Shown here: in pieces, positions 6,527 through 12,683 of the stretch
Layout of the letters: every line of letters begins with the position of its first letter
Position numbering within the stretch: position 1 is the stretch's first letter
NCBI GenBank assembly: GCA_958419945.1
Contig: CATZIC010000059.1
Coordinates: 1 to 12,683, forward strand
DNA from: an uncultured Clostridia bacterium
GTDB taxonomy: Bacteria; Bacillota; Clostridia; Christensenellales; Borkfalkiaceae
Direction: 5' to 3'
Length of the DNA: 12,683 bases
Notes under the pieces: generated by a model
Databases searched by the model: none
Told to the model about the DNA's origin: nothing
The model's input: the letters and a program-made list of their open reading frames with translations, nothing else
Program-made: the position numbers and the translations under genes

Positions 6527-7834
6527 ATGGAAAAAGAACAATATGAGCGTTATACGGTGGGCGAACTCCGCTCAGTGCTTTTCGAACTCGGCGGCGCCCC
6601 CGGCAACAAGAAAAAAGAGGTCCTTATCGAGGAAATCCTAAAAATAAGCAGTGGTGAAATTACGCCTTCCCGTTCCAACCGTGGCAGGCCTGCTTCACGC
6701 ACGAAAAGAATGACGGAACCTTACGAAAGTATTTCTACAAGTTCGCCGCTTTCCGACTTTAAAAGTAAATCTTTTTCAGTTGCGGGCTTATATAAACCCG
6801 CAAAAAACGGCGGATATTTAATGACCGAAGGCTATAGTTCTTCGGACTCGGATTTATTCGTTCCGCCAAAAGTTGCCGAAGAGTCGCATTTACGCTACGG
6901 CGACTACGTGGAAGGCGAAGGCACGAAACAGTCCGCAAAAAGCGAACTTACCTTCGTACGCTCGGTTAACGGCAAGCCGCCAAAAACTTCCTCGCCCGAA
7001 AAGTTCGAAAGTAAAGAGATTTTGCCCATTGGAGATAGAATTGTTTTCGGCTGTGATGATGCGGAACTTAAAACCTTGGAAACTTTCTGTCCCTTGGCTA
7101 AAGGTCAACGCTCGATAACGATAGCACCGCCCAATTCCGGCAAAACCACACTTTATAAAAATATAGCGCGTGCGGTATCCAATGACGGAAAGATAAAGGT
7201 TATGCTACTTCTTCTCGACCAGCGCCCCGAAGACATTGCTTTTGTTAAAGCGGAGACTTTAGGGATGGAGTTCATAGCCACTTCCTTTTCCGAGCCCTTT
7301 TTCAAACACGTAGAAGTTGCCGAAACCGCTTTTAACAGAGCAAAAGCCATTGCCGAGGACGGAGAGGACGTTTTACTTTTGATAGACTCGGCGTCCCGTC
7401 TTGTGAAAGCCTACAAGAACCTGAACGGAGAGGATTTGCAAACAGCCATTTTAAGGGTGAAGAAACTTTTATCTCTCGCAAGAAGGGTAGAGGGCGGCTC
7501 CTTTACCATACTTGCCGGTGCAGATAAAACTTTATATGAGGAGGACGCGATTATTTGCGAAGAGTTAGCGTCCGTTTCAAATTCCATTATTTATCTTGAC
7601 GGAAATCTTGCCGCTAACAGGGTTTTTCCCGCGATAAATCTTTTAAGATCCGCTTGCAAAAATTATCGGACTCTTTTATCGGAATCCGAACTTACCGTGT
7701 ACGACTTAGCAAACAGAATTCTTGCCGTAAATCCTTCCTCTATGGAAAGGATTTTAAAGCTTTGCTTAAAGCATATTTTTGATGGTAAGTTAATCGAAAA
7801 ACTTAACGAGATTTATCTTGCAGAGTGCCGTTAA
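6527..7834 (+). CDS. Divergent Rho-like hexameric ATPase with altered catalytic residues
   Basis: A 435-residue relative of transcription termination factor Rho. Domain order matches Rho: an N-terminal helical Rho_N-like module (about 6-42), a basic Ser/Arg linker (47-61, containing RGRP), an S1/cold-shock-like RNA-binding region (about 82-148; NGGYLM takes the place of the aromatic GFGFL), and a RecA-like ATPase (about 160-400). Kept: FESKEILPIGDR (160-171), Walker A APPNSGKT (200-207; Lys206, Thr207), Walker B LLIDS (Asp287), Arg291, and NRVFPAI (Arg365). Changed against E. coli Rho by eye-alignment: DERPEE is DQRPED, so the catalytic Glu is Gln232. The RSGTR arginine finger is RSACK (Lys378). 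The Q-loop GKVLTGGVDANAL is replaced by a segment about 8 residues shorter. The R-loop TGSK is gone. It probably binds ATP but may not translocate on RNA. It is co-transcribed with the MBL hydrolase and convergent with the next gene. Confidence 0.85.
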   Translation: MEKEQYERYTVGELRSVLFELGGAPGNKKKEVLIEEILKISSGEITPSRSNRGRPASRTKRMTEPYESISTSSPLSDFKSKSFSVAGLYKPAKNGGYLMTEGYSSSDSDLFVPPKVAEESHLRYGDYVEGEGTKQSAKSELTFVRSVNGKPPKTSSPEKFESKEILPIGDRIVFGCDDAELKTLETFCPLAKGQRSITIAPPNSGKTTLYKNIARAVSNDGKIKVMLLLLDQRPEDIAFVKAETLGMEFIATSFSEPFFKHVEVAETAFNRAKAIAEDGEDVLLLIDSASRLVKAYKNLNGEDLQTAILRVKKLLSLARRVEGGSFTILAGADKTLYEEDAIICEELASVSNSIIYLDGNLAANRVFPAINLLRSACKNYRTLLSESELTVYDLANRILAVNPSSMERILKLCLKHIFDGKLIEKLNEIYLAECR

Positions 7835-7853
7835 CAGGCCTATAGCCCCACTT

Positions 7854-8441
7854 TTACAGCAAACTTGAAAAATATCGAAAGATTTCAAGCCCGCTATCCC
7901 CAAGCCTTTCCGGGTGAAACTGTGTAAGCAAAATACCTTCGCCCGAAAGCGCTTCTATTACGCCGTCTTTAGCAGTGGAAAGGATTTTTAGTTTTTCACC
8001 TATGACGTTTACCGCCTGATGGTGGGCACTGTTTACAGAAAGGCTTTCGCCGAATATGCTATAAAAAGCGGAATCCTTATTGTTTTTTACAAGGTGAAAT
8101 CTGTCTTCGCCTTCGATTTGGTCGTGTCCGCGTACGTTTTGATGAAGGCTTCCGCCCAAAAACACGTTCACTACCTGCATACCCCTGCAAATACCGAAAA
8201 TCGGCAAATTGCCCGTTAGGTATTTTTTTACGCACAAAAACTCAATTTGATCCCTAAAAAGGTCAACGTTTTTACAGCATAAATCAGGCATATCGTAACT
8301 GCAGGGAGACAGATCGCCCCCGCCCGTCAGTATTAGCCCGTCGGCAGGTTCATTTTTGTCGAATAAAGGTGTTAATCCAACCTTTTTAACGGCGCTTACG
8401 TAATTTTCTTTCGGATATAAAATTAAAACTTTTTTACTCAC
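7854..8441 (-). CDS. Gamma-glutamyl-GABA hydrolase-like class I glutamine amidotransferase (peptidase C26)
   Basis: A 195-residue protein of the PuuD/peptidase C26 group, which hydrolyses gamma-glutamyl bonds. Numbered from the chosen start: LILTGGGDLSP (36-46), the nucleophile elbow FGICRGMQ with Cys85, NSAHHQAV (137-144), and QFHPE with His176 and Glu178 give an intact Cys-His-Glu triad. It is somewhat shorter than many members. I chose the GTG at 8439-8441 as start, because the family begins at KKVLILYP. The longer frame up to 8522 would overlap the divergent nucleosidase and add a hydrophobic sequence not found in the family. No good ribosome site precedes the GTG. The substrate (gamma-Glu-polyamine, other gamma-glutamyl compound) is unknown. 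It is convergent with the Rho-like gene (19 nt between stops, no clear terminator). Confidence 0.85.
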   Translation of the reverse strand: MSKKVLILYPKENYVSAVKKVGLTPLFDKNEPADGLILTGGGDLSPCSYDMPDLCCKNVDLFRDQIEFLCVKKYLTGNLPIFGICRGMQVVNVFLGGSLHQNVRGHDQIEGEDRFHLVKNNKDSAFYSIFGESLSVNSAHHQAVNVIGEKLKILSTAKDGVIEALSGEGILLTQFHPERLGDSGLEIFRYFSSLL

Positions 8442-8457
8442 ACAATACTTATATGAA

Positions 8458-8466
8458 TATATTATA
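8458..8466. promoter_or_regulatory. Candidate overlapping divergent -10 region
   Basis: Only 37 nt separate the two divergent start codons. TATAAT reads on the minus strand (8461-8466) and TATATT on the plus strand (8458-8463). The -35 matches are poor on both sides (TTTACT at 8433-8438 for plus, at 19 nt), so these are candidates only. If used, the minus transcript would be nearly leaderless. Confidence 0.3.
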
Positions 8467-8478
8467 AAAAAGGTACTT

Positions 8479-9165
8479 ATGAAAAAAATCGGTATCATGA
8501 CCGCACTCGATGCGGAAGGCAAAAAGCTTGAAAATTATTTGGGAAATCCCTTGAAAACCGACCTATACGGGCACATTTCGGTAAAAACTTACCTCTATAA
8601 AGATAAGGAAATTTACTTTGCAAAGTCCGGTGTAGGCGAAATTTTCGCATCCGCTTGTGCGGAAATTTTAATTGCGATTTACAAGGTAGAAGCTATTATA
8701 AACTACGGTTTTGCAGGCGGATATAATAACCGCAAAATAGGGGATTCCGTGCTTATCGGCGGAGTGGTGCATTACGACTTCGACATTTCCAAAGTGGACG
8801 ATTGTAAACCGGGACACTATTTAGGACTTTTCGACAGTCCCGTTATCCGCACCGACGAAGGACTTTTGAATTTCGTAAAATCACTTGACGATAACCTATC
8901 AATTGGACTTTTGGCTTCGGGCGACAAATTTGTTGCAGACGAAGATTTCAAAAAAAACCTTTATACCGCTTACGGAACCGACGTTTACGATATGGAAGGT
9001 GCAGCCATACTTATCGTCTGCCGTAACGCAAACATTCCTGTAGTAATCGTAAAAGTTGTTTCCGACAACGGCAATGCCGACGAGTATTATTCTTTTAAGG
9101 AACTCGTGCGTGATACCAAGATAAAATTCGTGGATTTGTTACGTAAGATAGTAGATAATATATAA
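8479..9165 (+). CDS. mtnN: 5'-methylthioadenosine/S-adenosylhomocysteine nucleosidase
   Basis: A 228-residue MTAN (Pfs) enzyme. It splits adenine from 5'-methylthioadenosine and S-adenosylhomocysteine, in methionine salvage and, through S-ribosylhomocysteine, in the activated methyl cycle. Seen: the N-terminal MKKIGIMTALDAE with Glu13 (equal to E. coli Glu12), SGVGE (50-54), NYGFAGG (75-81), SGDKFV (147-152), DMEGAA with Glu173 (substrate ribose), and SDNGN with Asp196 (catalytic acid). Length is close to the usual 230. The start has AAGGT a few bases upstream. It is divergent from the C26 hydrolase and 12 nt before a permease gene, likely in one transcript. Confidence 0.92.
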   Translation: MKKIGIMTALDAEGKKLENYLGNPLKTDLYGHISVKTYLYKDKEIYFAKSGVGEIFASACAEILIAIYKVEAIINYGFAGGYNNRKIGDSVLIGGVVHYDFDISKVDDCKPGHYLGLFDSPVIRTDEGLLNFVKSLDDNLSIGLLASGDKFVADEDFKKNLYTAYGTDVYDMEGAAILIVCRNANIPVVIVKVVSDNGNADEYYSFKELVRDTKIKFVDLLRKIVDNI

Positions 9166-9177
9166 AAAGATCAAGAA

Positions 9178-10491
9178 ATGATTGCATCGGTTATTTTGGC
9201 GGTCCTTACCTGCGTAGGACTTGTTGCCGTAGTACTTTTTAAACCGCAGGTAAAAATAGCAGGTCATAATTTTAATATCTATGCCTTCGTTCCGCTTTTG
9301 GGGGCGATTGCGGTAGTAATATCCGGCGCACTCGGAATGAATGCGGTTTTCGAAAGATTTCTTTCCTCGTCGCCGTCCAATCCCGTTAAAATATTGATTC
9401 TGTTTATATCCATGAGCCTTATGTCCGTAATTTTGGATGAAAGCGGATTTTTCGAATACATAGCGCAAAAGATAGCCGAAAGGGCAGGAAAAAGCCAACT
9501 TACGGTTTTCGTGGCCTTTTATCTAACCGTATCAATCTTAACGGTGTTTACTTCAAACGACGTGGTTATACTTACTTTTACGCCGTTTATATGTCAGTTT
9601 TGCAAAAAATCGGACATAGACCCCGTTCCTTACGTAGTTACGGAATTCGTCGGGGCAAACACTTGGAGTCTGCTTTTTTTAATAGGTAATCCTACGAACG
9701 TTTTTATATCGCAGGCGTACGGCGTAACCTTTTTCGAGTACTTTTTAAGAATGTGGATTCCCACCTTATTTTGCGGCGTTTCTTCTTTTGTAACCCTGTT
9801 GCTGATATTCGGCAAAAAACTCAAAAAACCCCTCTATAGGTCGGTTAGCGGAGTAAAATTAAAGGATAAAACCACTGCGATAATAAGCCTTTGCTACCTT
9901 GCGGTATGCACGGTAACCATTGCGATTTCCTCTTATTTAAAACTTGAAATGTGGCTTCTTGCCTTTGTAATGGCAAGCCTTTTATATCTGACCGTCATCA
10001 TTACGAATGCGTGTGCACATAAAGGCGAGACAATAATTTTGCATTCTATTAAACGTGCGCCGTGGCAGATGATACCCCTAGTTTTGGGTATGTTCGTAAT
10101 AGTTTTGTCCCTTGTAAATACCGGGGCAACGGCTAAAATAAGCAGTTTTATAGGTGAAAGTTTTCCGATAATCAAATACGGTGTACTTTCAACGCTGTTT
10201 TCAAACCTTTTAAACAACATTCCAATGAGCGTTCTGTTTTCGTCGATTGCAGGCGAAATTGCTAATCCTGCCGCTATGGAAATGGCAATGTACAGTACTG
10301 TAATAGGTTCCAACGTCGGTGCCTTTTTGACGCCTTTGGGTGCGCTTGCGGGGCTTATGTTTACTTCCATCGTAAGACGATATTACAGCGATTTCGGCTT
10401 TAAAAAATTTGTAAAATACGGCGCCGTCGTTGCTGTCGTTTCCCTCGTTTTCGGGCTTATAGGCCTACGTTTGAGTTATTTCTTATTTTGA
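9178..10491 (+). CDS. ArsB/NhaD-superfamily ion or anion permease
   Basis: A 437-residue integral membrane protein with about 11-12 hydrophobic segments, in the ArsB/NhaD/SLC13 ion-transporter group. Diagnostic pieces: LDESGFF (86-92), TSNDVVILTFTPF (125-137) and NPTNVFIS (171-178) in the first half, mirrored by FSNLLNNIPMSVLFSS (341-356) and SNVGAFLTPLGALAGL (378-393) in the second. This is the inverted-repeat layout with two unwound hairpins that such carriers use to bind substrate. Whether it moves arsenite, sodium/protons or a carboxylate cannot be told. No ars regulator or reductase is nearby, so arsenic export is not supported. It follows the nucleosidase by 12 nt with a weak ribosome site. 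Further genes to the right have a separate start region. Confidence 0.85.
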   Translation: MIASVILAVLTCVGLVAVVLFKPQVKIAGHNFNIYAFVPLLGAIAVVISGALGMNAVFERFLSSSPSNPVKILILFISMSLMSVILDESGFFEYIAQKIAERAGKSQLTVFVAFYLTVSILTVFTSNDVVILTFTPFICQFCKKSDIDPVPYVVTEFVGANTWSLLFLIGNPTNVFISQAYGVTFFEYFLRMWIPTLFCGVSSFVTLLLIFGKKLKKPLYRSVSGVKLKDKTTAIISLCYLAVCTVTIAISSYLKLEMWLLAFVMASLLYLTVIITNACAHKGETIILHSIKRAPWQMIPLVLGMFVIVLSLVNTGATAKISSFIGESFPIIKYGVLSTLFSNLLNNIPMSVLFSSIAGEIANPAAMEMAMYSTVIGSNVGAFLTPLGALAGLMFTSIVRRYYSDFGFKKFVKYGAVVAVVSLVFGLIGLRLSYFLF

Positions 10492-10513
10492 TTTCACGGG
10501 TTTTCTTTTCATA

Positions 10514-10531
10514 TTCCGTAAATTTCCGTAA
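10514..10531 (+). repeat. Direct repeat TTCCGTAA x2, spaced one helical turn
   Basis: TTCCGTAA occurs at 10514-10521 and 10524-10531, exactly 10 bp apart, in the 66-nt gap before the deacetylase gene. Such spacing would suit a dimeric regulator on one DNA face, but no known operator is matched. No convincing promoter was found in this gap: TATAGT (10537-10542) would overlap the ribosome site. Confidence 0.3.
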
Positions 10532-10557
10532 TAGTTTATAGTATAGGAAATCACTAT

Positions 10558-11274
10558 ATGAAAAGACTAACTTTAAAGGGTACGAGAGTCCTTGCCGGCT
10601 CAGTGTGCCTTGTACTTATTGTCCTTTTAGCGCTTTTTTGCTTTTTGCCCGACCGTGCCGTTTCCATCGTCAGCGGGGAATCCTATGCGCCCATATACAA
10701 GGGGAGCGAGGAAAAACCGCAGGTTGCGCTTATGTTTAACGTCTACGAAAACACGGAGGTCGTAAACGGCATATTGGATACGCTAGATAGTTACGGCGTA
10801 AAGGCCACCTTTTTTGTCGGAGGATGCTGGGCGGACGATAACAACGAAACTTTGCTTCGAATTTTAAATGACGGGCACTCTCTCGGCAATCACGGTTACT
10901 TTCACAAGAACCATAAAAAGCTAAACGAGGCGGAAAATACTTCGGAGATAGCAAACAATCACAGCCTTGTTTTAGCGGTTACGGGACATAATATGACCCT
11001 ATTTGCACCGCCATCCGGAGCGTATTCAAAAACCACCTTGCTCGTCGCCGAAAAGTTGGGCTATAAGACGATTATGTGGTCAAAAGACACCATTGATTGG
11101 CGGGATGCGGACGTAAATTTAGTTGTAAAACGTGCGACTGCGGTGCAGAACGGAGACTTCATTTTGATGCATCCGAAATCGCACACTTTAAAGGCGCTTC
11201 CGACAATACTTGATTTTTATAAGGAGAAAGGCATCACCCCCGTTACGGTTGATGCACTGATTTCAGATGCTTAA
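10558..11274 (+). CDS. Membrane-anchored NodB-type polysaccharide deacetylase-like protein (YlxY/PdaE-like)
   Basis: A 238-residue protein with an N-terminal signal-anchor helix (about 12-30) and an extracytoplasmic NodB deacetylase fold. The His pair of the zinc site is present (His112 and His116 in GNHGYFH). FAPPSGAY (149-156), MWSKDTIDWRD (173-183) and FILMHP (201-206, His205) match the conserved later motifs. The first motif, normally TFDDG or similar with the catalytic Asp, reads ALMFNVYEN, with Asn61 where Asp is expected. Related clostridial proteins commonly carry an FNVYWG-type version as I recall it, so this is probably a subfamily trait and not a mutation. Activity is therefore uncertain. 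AGGA precedes the ATG. It overlaps the M16 protease gene by 8 nt; in Bacillus subtilis ylxY (deacetylase) is also followed by mlpA (M16 protease). Confidence 0.85.
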   Translation: MKRLTLKGTRVLAGSVCLVLIVLLALFCFLPDRAVSIVSGESYAPIYKGSEEKPQVALMFNVYENTEVVNGILDTLDSYGVKATFFVGGCWADDNNETLLRILNDGHSLGNHGYFHKNHKKLNEAENTSEIANNHSLVLAVTGHNMTLFAPPSGAYSKTTLLVAEKLGYKTIMWSKDTIDWRDADVNLVVKRATAVQNGDFILMHPKSHTLKALPTILDFYKEKGITPVTVDALISDA

Positions 11275-12502
11275 AATTTTTACGTTAGATAATGGAATAA
11301 GAGTAGTAATAAACAAACTAAGCGGAGTTTTTTCCGTGTCCTTCGGTATTTTCGTAGGCGCCGGCAGTGCGTACGAAACGCCTGAAGAAAACGGAATTTC
11401 CCACTTTATCGAACACGTTACCTTTAAAGGTACGGGAAAGCGTTCGAGTTTCGACATTTCCAACGACGCCGAAATGATAGGTGCGGATATCAACGCTTAC
11501 ACGACGAGGAATTTAACCTGCTATTATATAAAATCCACCGCTTACCATACGGCGGAATCCTTTGAAATTTTGTCCGACGTTTTTCTTAATTCCGTGTACT
11601 TAGAAGAGGAACTCGAAAAGGAAAAAAGCGTTATCGTGCAGGAAATCAATATGTACGACGACACTCCCGACGATTTGTGTGCAGACCTTCTTACCGAGGC
11701 CTATTTCGGAAAGACCGGTTACGGCGCACGCATATTAGGCACTCAAAAAAGGGTGGAATCCTTTTCTCGCGAGGACGTTTTCAATTATAAAAAGAAATAT
11801 TACACTACCGACAATATTGTAATTTCGGTGTGCGGCTTAGTTGAAGAAGAAGAGGTTTTAACGCTTGTCAACCGCTATTTCGGTGGTATACCCAAAAGCA
11901 CGTGTGCAAAAAAGCCTCAAATTAATAGGGAAAATCTTTGTAACAGCGTGGCAAAAAACAAGGATATTTCCCAAGCGCATATATGTTTGGGCTTTCCTGC
12001 GGTAGGGCTTTCCGACCAAGACGTGGACGCATTTAACATTGCGATTTACGTTCTCGGCGGGGGAATGAGCAGTCGGCTTTTTCAGGCCGTTCGTGAAAAG
12101 TTGGGGCTTTGTTACAGCGTGTATTCTTATATGACTGCTTACGTGGACTGTGGCTATGCTATGATTTACGCAGGCGTTGATAAGGATAAAATACTTCCCG
12201 CATACGAGGCGATAATTAACGAAACGGAAAAATTAAATGCGGAAAAAATTACCGAAGAAGAATTTAAACGAAGCAGTGAGCAAATGAAGTCAAGCCTTGT
12301 TTTTGCACAGGAAAGTGTGTCTTCGCAGATGCAGATTCACGGAAAAAGACTGCTGCTACTTGGCAGTTGTCTTGATTTTTCAGAGCGGTTCGATAAATTA
12401 AGTAAACTTACGAAAAATGACGTTAACGGACTTATAGGCCGACTTTTCGACGTAAAATGCCTTTCAAAATCCGTTGTCGGAAAGAAGGTTAAACCCTTAT
12501 AA
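11267..12502 (+). CDS. M16 zinc metallopeptidase (MlpA/YmxG-like)
   Basis: A 411-residue member of the insulinase / mitochondrial-processing-peptidase-like M16B group. The inverted zinc motif HxxEH is present as HFIEH (46-50), followed by the FKGT segment. The third ligand Glu126 lies 76 residues after His50 in VIVQEINMY. The C-terminal inactive half holds the substrate-binding REKLGLCYSVYS block (276-287). Length fits bacterial single-chain processing proteases. Its start is inside the end of the deacetylase gene (8-nt overlap), so translation is probably coupled. The paired genes recall B. subtilis ylxY-mlpA, downstream of pnpA there. Here pnp is not adjacent: a permease lies upstream. In-vivo substrates are poorly known. 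Confidence 0.9.
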   Translation: MLKIFTLDNGIRVVINKLSGVFSVSFGIFVGAGSAYETPEENGISHFIEHVTFKGTGKRSSFDISNDAEMIGADINAYTTRNLTCYYIKSTAYHTAESFEILSDVFLNSVYLEEELEKEKSVIVQEINMYDDTPDDLCADLLTEAYFGKTGYGARILGTQKRVESFSREDVFNYKKKYYTTDNIVISVCGLVEEEEVLTLVNRYFGGIPKSTCAKKPQINRENLCNSVAKNKDISQAHICLGFPAVGLSDQDVDAFNIAIYVLGGGMSSRLFQAVREKLGLCYSVYSYMTAYVDCGYAMIYAGVDKDKILPAYEAIINETEKLNAEKITEEEFKRSSEQMKSSLVFAQESVSSQMQIHGKRLLLLGSCLDFSERFDKLSKLTKNDVNGLIGRLFDVKCLSKSVVGKKVKPL

Positions 12503-12542
12503 TTTTTAAAATTTCCATAAAAATGTTTTTTGCGGTATTTGC

Positions 12543-12571
12543 TTGACTTTTCGGAAAATTTTTAATATAAT
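12543..12571 (+). promoter_or_regulatory. Near-consensus promoter for the last gene
   Basis: TTGACT (12543-12548), a 17-nt spacer and a perfect TATAAT (12566-12571). The predicted start is near 12578, giving a leader of about 45 nt. It separates the last gene from the M16 operon, though no strong terminator for the M16 gene was found before it. Confidence 0.8.
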
Positions 12572-12596
12572 TTTTTAAGATAAACAAAAACTTGGT

Positions 12597-12616
12597 TAGG
12601 TTTTTACCTATCGGTA
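12597..12616 (+). other. Two mutually exclusive small hairpins in the leader
   Basis: TAGGT (12597-12601) pairs with ACCTA (12606-12610) over a TTTT loop. TACC (12605-12608) can instead pair with GGTA (12613-12616). The second would cover GGTAG, the only weak ribosome-site-like sequence before the ATG at 12623. The stems are short (5 and 4 bp), so control by RNA folding is speculative. Confidence 0.3.
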
Positions 12617-12622
12617 GACTAT

Positions 12623-12683
12623 ATGAATATTGTAGAACTTTCGGAAAAAAATATTTCAGAAGCAAAAAGCTTGTTCGTTTTGG
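12623..12683 (+). CDS. 5' end of an unidentified gene (runs off the window)
   Basis: An ATG opens a frame of 20 full codons that stays open to the window edge, beginning MNIVELSEK and continuing with an ISEAKSLF segment. It lies under a near-consensus promoter, which supports it being real. Too little is visible to name a family. There is no strong ribosome site: only GGTAG at 12613-12617. Confidence 0.55.
   Translation, partial: MNIVELSEKNISEAKSLFVL

Noticed and set aside
7835..7853. Terminator between the convergent Rho-like and C26 genes
   Set aside because: Only a 3-bp GGC/GCC stem is visible, which is too weak to call.
8442..8522. Longer N-terminus for the C26 hydrolase
   Set aside because: It would overlap the nucleosidase start and add a hydrophobic stretch the family lacks. 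The GTG at 8441 fits the family start.
9178..10491. Arsenic resistance locus
   Set aside because: Only the permease superfamily is present. No arsR, arsC or arsA is nearby, and the superfamily has many non-arsenic members.
3787..12438. Recurring TATAGGCC octamer (about 3789, 10457, 12431, and its reverse complement at about 7838)
   Set aside because: Three of the four copies come from the Leu-Ile-Gly codon run CTT ATA GGC, so codon preference explains most of it.

Overview
The window looks like chromosome from an anaerobic, low-to-moderate-GC Bacillota (Clostridia-type) bacterium. This is inferred from strong AGGAGG-like ribosome sites, TTGACA/TATAAT-type promoters, tight ATGA-style overlaps and the protein families present. 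I see no insertion sequence, phage gene, tRNA, rRNA or CRISPR array. Most of it is ordinary housekeeping or conserved-hypothetical DNA.

Layout. (1) 1-629: the C-terminal HD domain of a Ppx/GppA-type phosphatase whose 5' part lies outside the window. It ends at a hairpin that also works as a terminator on the other strand. (2) 701-2008, minus strand: a membrane-anchored protein with a tandem DUF1508 (YegP-like) domain, followed by a small two-helix membrane protein, from a clear promoter at 2031-2059. (3) 2138-5718, plus strand: an operon of two FAD-dependent oxidoreductases (HI0933/BaiN-like and COG2509-like, overlapping by ATGA) and a RimK-type ATP-grasp ligase. (4) 5889-7834: a strong extended -10 promoter drives a UlaG-like metallo-beta-lactamase-fold hydrolase and a divergent Rho-like protein. 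(5) 7854-8441, minus: a class I glutamine-amidotransferase-like hydrolase (peptidase C26), divergent from (6) 8479-10491: an MTA/SAH nucleosidase and an ArsB/NhaD-superfamily permease. (7) 10558-12502: a membrane-anchored NodB-type deacetylase-like protein overlapping an M16 zinc protease, the same pairing as ylxY-mlpA in Bacillus subtilis. (8) 12543-12683: a near-consensus promoter, a small leader hairpin region and the first 20 codons of an unidentified gene.

The most unusual item is the Rho-like protein (6527-7834). It keeps the Rho domain order and the Walker A Lys/Thr and Walker B Asp. By eye-alignment it has lost the catalytic Glu (now Gln) and the arginine finger (now Lys), has a shortened and rewritten Q-loop, and lacks the R-loop Gly-Ser-Lys. 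It is therefore probably not a normal termination helicase. A second point of interest is the deacetylase, whose catalytic-Asp motif is replaced by an Asn-containing one. The pairing of two uncharacterised flavoproteins with an ATP-grasp ligase could be a small pathway, but its substrate cannot be read from sequence.
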